A stretch of 64,000 nucleotides of DNA from Pseudomonas salomonii (lineage in GTDB: Bacteria > Pseudomonadota > Gammaproteobacteria > Pseudomonadales > Pseudomonadaceae). The stretch covers positions 12,595-76,594 of the forward strand of contig NZ_FNOX01000016.1 in the NCBI RefSeq assembly GCF_900107155.1, given 5' to 3'. The notes beneath the pieces were generated by a model. It ran no database searches and had not been told where the DNA came from. It saw only the letters and a list, made by a program, of their open reading frames with translations. The translations under genes and the position numbers were made by a program. Of this stretch, positions 61,619-64,000 are shown in pieces (the stretch's first letter is position 1; each line of letters starts with the position of its first letter).

Positions 61619-62530
61619 ATGAGTGAGTCAGTGCAGTTTCAGGATAAGGTCGTGATCGTCACCGGTGCCGGCGGCGGGTTGGGCCGTGCCCATGCGCTGC
61701 TGTTTGCCAGGCACGGGGCCAAAGTGCTGGTCAACGACCTCGGAGGTTCGGCCCAGGGCGAAGGCGCGAATGCCTCGGCCGCCGACCGTGTAGTGGCTGA
61801 GATTCGAGAGGCCGGCGGTATTGCCGAGGCCAACCATGACTCCGTAACCGAGGGTGACAAGATCGTCCAGCACGCCCTCGACGTGTTCGGGCGTGTCGAC
61901 GTGGTGGTCAACAACGCCGGCATTCTGCGCGACAAGACCTTCCACAAAATGGACGACAGTGACTGGGACCTGGTGTACCGCGTGCATGTCGAAGGTGCCT
62001 ACAAAGTTACCCGCGCCGCCTGGCCGCACATGCGCGAGCAGGGTTATGGCCGCGTGATCTTTACCGCGTCCACCTCGGGCATCTATGGCAACTTCGGCCA
62101 GTCCAACTACGGCATGGCCAAGCTGGGCCTCTACGGTTTGACCCGCACGCTCGCGCTGGAAGGGCGCAAGAACAACATCCTGGTCAACGCCATCGCCCCC
62201 ACCGGCGCCACGCGCATGACCGAAGGCCTGATCCCGCCGCAGGTGTTCGAGCGCCTCAAGCCGGAGCTGGTCAGCCCGTTGGTGGTGTACCTGGGCAGCG
62301 AGGCATGCCAGGACACTTCGGGCTTGTTTGAAGTCGGCGGCGGCTGGATCGGCAAGACCCGCTGGGAACGCAGCCTGGGCGTGGGGTTTGACCCTGAGGC
62401 CGGCTTCTCACCCGACGATGTGGCCGCGCACTGGGCGCAAATCTGCGACTTCGAAGGCGCCGCGCACCCCAAGGACAACATCGAAGCGTTGAAAGAGATG
62501 ATGGCCAATTTACAGAAGTTCAGCCTCTGA
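61619..62530 (+). CDS. Short-chain dehydrogenase, multifunctional-enzyme-like
   Basis: A 303-residue SDR with TGAGGGLGRAH, NNAGILRD, S151/S153 and the Y164-x3-K168 active site. The pattern (KVLVNDLGGSAQGEG, GNFGQSNYGMAKLGLYGLTRTLALEG) matches the hydroxyacyl-CoA dehydrogenase part of peroxisomal multifunctional enzymes, so a beta-oxidation role is possible. CGGAG precedes the ATG at 61619; a GTG at 61577 is less likely. Confidence 0.85.
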   Translation: MSESVQFQDKVVIVTGAGGGLGRAHALLFARHGAKVLVNDLGGSAQGEGANASAADRVVAEIREAGGIAEANHDSVTEGDKIVQHALDVFGRVDVVVNNAGILRDKTFHKMDDSDWDLVYRVHVEGAYKVTRAAWPHMREQGYGRVIFTASTSGIYGNFGQSNYGMAKLGLYGLTRTLALEGRKNNILVNAIAPTGATRMTEGLIPPQVFERLKPELVSPLVVYLGSEACQDTSGLFEVGGGWIGKTRWERSLGVGFDPEAGFSPDDVAAHWAQICDFEGAAHPKDNIEALKEMMANLQKFSL

Positions 62531-62556
62531 TCGTTGCTTGAACACCGTTGAATGCT

Positions 62557-62584
62557 ACGGGGCGCTAAAAGCGCCCCGTTTTCT
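62557..62584 (+). terminator. Terminator after SDR gene
   Basis: 10-bp stem ACGGGGCGCT / AGCGCCCCGT (62557-62566 with 62570-62579), loop AAA, then TTTTCTTTT. Confidence 0.88.
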
Positions 62585-62593
62585 TTTGGGCAT

Positions 62594-62621
62594 AAAAAAG
62601 GCCGCTGCAAACGCAGCGGCC
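62594..62621 (-). terminator. Minus-strand terminator with no known minus-strand gene
   Basis: Stem GGCCGCTGC (62600-62608) / GCAGCGGCC (62613-62621); read on the minus strand it is followed by TTTTTT (62594-62599). No minus-strand gene lies to its right. Confidence 0.65.
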
Positions 62622-63012
62622 GAAGTAAGACGTTGGATCAAGGAGCGACAAATCAACGTCAGTGAACAGCGGTAACAGATTGAAACATTAGGCCAATCTA
62701 TTGGAATCAGACTTTTCCTGGATTTACCCAAGCGGGCCATTTGCCCTGAAAGTGCGTTAAGAATAGTCGGTTGTAACAAGATGAGTAATAGCAGTTCAGG
62801 ACAAGGACTGTTGCAATTTCAGTAATGATCGCCTGCGCGCTATCCATCCTCCTGATAATCCCCCATCTGCCTGATCCATGGTGGCACGCAAACCCCGGCC
62901 AGGGTGGCTGTTCATCCTTTCGAGCGACACCACGAATACCCCTTTGGTGCGCTTATCGCTCCCGAGGGGCGGCAGTAGGGTGGGGCCTTCTGTCACTCAC
63001 CGGGGAAGACGC
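62622..63012. other. Intergenic region before DUF1302 gene
   Basis: 391 bp without a credible gene. Short minus-strand frames here have no Shine-Dalgarno or family resemblance. It may hold the promoter of the DUF1302 gene, and the minus-strand terminator at 62594-62621 leaves room for a short untranslated transcript. Confidence 0.5.
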
Positions 63013-64000
63013 ATGACAAAAACAACAATGCGCGCCATCTTCACGCCACAGGCGCTGGCCACGGCGGTTGCGCTGGGCTGTTGCGCTCAGGCACAGGCTG
63101 TTTCATTCAACATCGGCGAGATCGAAGGGCAATTCGATTCCTCGCTGTCGGTCGGCGCCAGCTGGGGCATGCGCGATGCCGACAAGAAGCTGGTGGGCAT
63201 TCCCAACGGCGGCACGGGGCAGGCGTCCACCGGTGATGACGGGCGGCTGAACTTCAAGAAGGGCGAGACCTTCTCCAAGATCTTCAAGGGCATTCACGAT
63301 CTGGAGCTCAAGTACGGCGACAGCGGCATCTTTGTGCGCGGCAAGTACTGGTACGACTTCGAACTGCAGGACGAAAACCGCGAGTTCAAGCAAATCAGCA
63401 ACAACCACCGCGATGAAGGCGCGCGCTCGTCCGGCTACGAGTTGCTGGATGCCTTCGTGTACCACAACTATTCCATCGGCGATTTGCCGGGCGCCGTACG
63501 CGTCGGCAAACAGGTGGTGAGCTGGGGCGAAAGTACGTTTATCGGTAACTCGATCAACAGCATCAACCCCATCGACGTCTCGGCGTTTCGCCGTCCTGGC
63601 GCCGAGATCAAGGAAGGCCTGATTCCGGTCAACATGCTGTTCGCGTCCCAAAGCCTCACCAACCAGCTGTCGGTAGAAGGCTTCTACCAACTCAACTGGG
63701 AAAACACCGTGGTGGATAACTGCGGCACCTTCTTCGGTAACGACGTGGTGGCCCACGGCTGCAACGGCAACTACACGGTCGGCAGCCCGGCGATTGCGCC
63801 GTTGCAACCGGTGGCCGCAGCGTTTGGCCAGGGCTTTCAGGTGACCCGCGAAGGCGTGGTGGTGCAGCGCGCCAACGACCGCGAAGCGCGCGATGGCGGC
63901 CAATTCGGCGCGGCCTTGCGCTGGCTCGGCGATGACACCGAGTACGGCCTCTACTTCATGAACTACCACAGCCGCACGCCCACCGTGGGCACGATCACCG
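63013..64000 (+). CDS. DUF1302 outer-membrane protein, 3' end missing
   Basis: The first 329 codons of a longer gene cut by the window edge. A signal peptide (about 1-30, ending AQAQA-VSF) precedes FNIGEIEGQFDSSLSVGASWGMRD and the DUF1302 motif GDLPGAVRVGKQVVSWGESTFIGNSINSINPIDVSAFRRPGAEIKEG. Family members are large beta-barrel proteins commonly paired with DUF1329 genes and linked to export or degradation of lipophilic compounds. GGGGAAG precedes the ATG. The frame remains open to the window end. Confidence 0.88.
   Translation, partial: MTKTTMRAIFTPQALATAVALGCCAQAQAVSFNIGEIEGQFDSSLSVGASWGMRDADKKLVGIPNGGTGQASTGDDGRLNFKKGETFSKIFKGIHDLELKYGDSGIFVRGKYWYDFELQDENREFKQISNNHRDEGARSSGYELLDAFVYHNYSIGDLPGAVRVGKQVVSWGESTFIGNSINSINPIDVSAFRRPGAEIKEGLIPVNMLFASQSLTNQLSVEGFYQLNWENTVVDNCGTFFGNDVVAHGCNGNYTVGSPAIAPLQPVAAAFGQGFQVTREGVVVQRANDREARDGGQFGAALRWLGDDTEYGLYFMNYHSRTPTVGTIT

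Noticed and set aside
1..64000. CRISPR arrays, tRNA/rRNA genes, insertion sequences or prophage modules
   Set aside because: None seen. The regular short repeats are REP-type palindromes with long unique spacers, not CRISPR; no transposase or cloverleaf was recognised by eye.

Overview
The window is a stretch of chromosome from a Pseudomonas of the fluorescens group. The evidence is the high-GC coding style, the many REP-type palindromes built on GTGGGAGCNGGCTTGC, and gene blocks typical of that genus: ispB / rplU-rpmA-obg-proB-creA, kyn, ant and cat genes, folM-folE-folX, cysZ-trxB and mmsAB. I see no rRNA, tRNA, CRISPR array, transposase or prophage module.

Region by region. 1-6.3 kb is an accessory stretch. 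A broken and an intact copy of a small Pseudomonas-specific gene flank an oxygenase/EamA exporter/LysR cluster, followed by an elaborately folded 5' leader and a lone, AT-rich, tailspike-like beta-helix protein. 6.3-11.6 kb holds valine/propionate-related mmsAB with a divergent LysR regulator, an OprD porin and a cupin. 11.9-26.6 kb is a near-complete tryptophan catabolic supercluster. kynB-kynA and kynU (with kynR) take tryptophan to anthranilate, antABC (antR) take anthranilate to catechol, and catBCA (catR) take catechol to the enol-lactone; two amino acid permeases are interleaved. 26.6-32.4 kb has LysR regulators, a TauE exporter, an epimerase-like protein, a SulP transporter and an LprI-like protein. 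32.6-36.8 kb is a GntP permease / RpiR regulator / D-aminoacylase / VOC cluster. 36.8-37.4 kb is an intergenic region with strong RNA structure and a 32-codon gene with its own Shine-Dalgarno and terminator.

37.4-51.7 kb is mostly core genome: an HBM-type chemoreceptor, an FKBP isomerase, a Fur-box-controlled small gene, phnA, ispB, rplU-rpmA-obg, proB, creA, gpx, an OYE reductase, a glycosyltransferase, cysZ and trxB. 51.8-57.1 kb is a likely blue-light-responsive locus. A short LOV protein with its photoactive Cys53 and a PilZ-like protein lie beside a LitR/CarH-like MerR regulator that lacks the B12 ligand. Divergent from the regulator is a probable operon, monooxygenase-folM-folE-folX-DUF1244-hopJ, for tetrahydromonapterin synthesis. 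57.2-64 kb has a MioC-like flavodoxin, LysR plus cidAB-type genes, a class II aldolase and alpha/beta hydrolase pair, an SDR, and the start of a DUF1302 outer-membrane protein cut off by the window end.

The points most worth following up are the folded leader with pseudoknot potential at 3811-3918, the 32-aa gene with structured leader at 36.8-37.4 kb, and the LOV/LitR/pterin locus. All function calls come from reading translated sequence and motifs; no database search was run.
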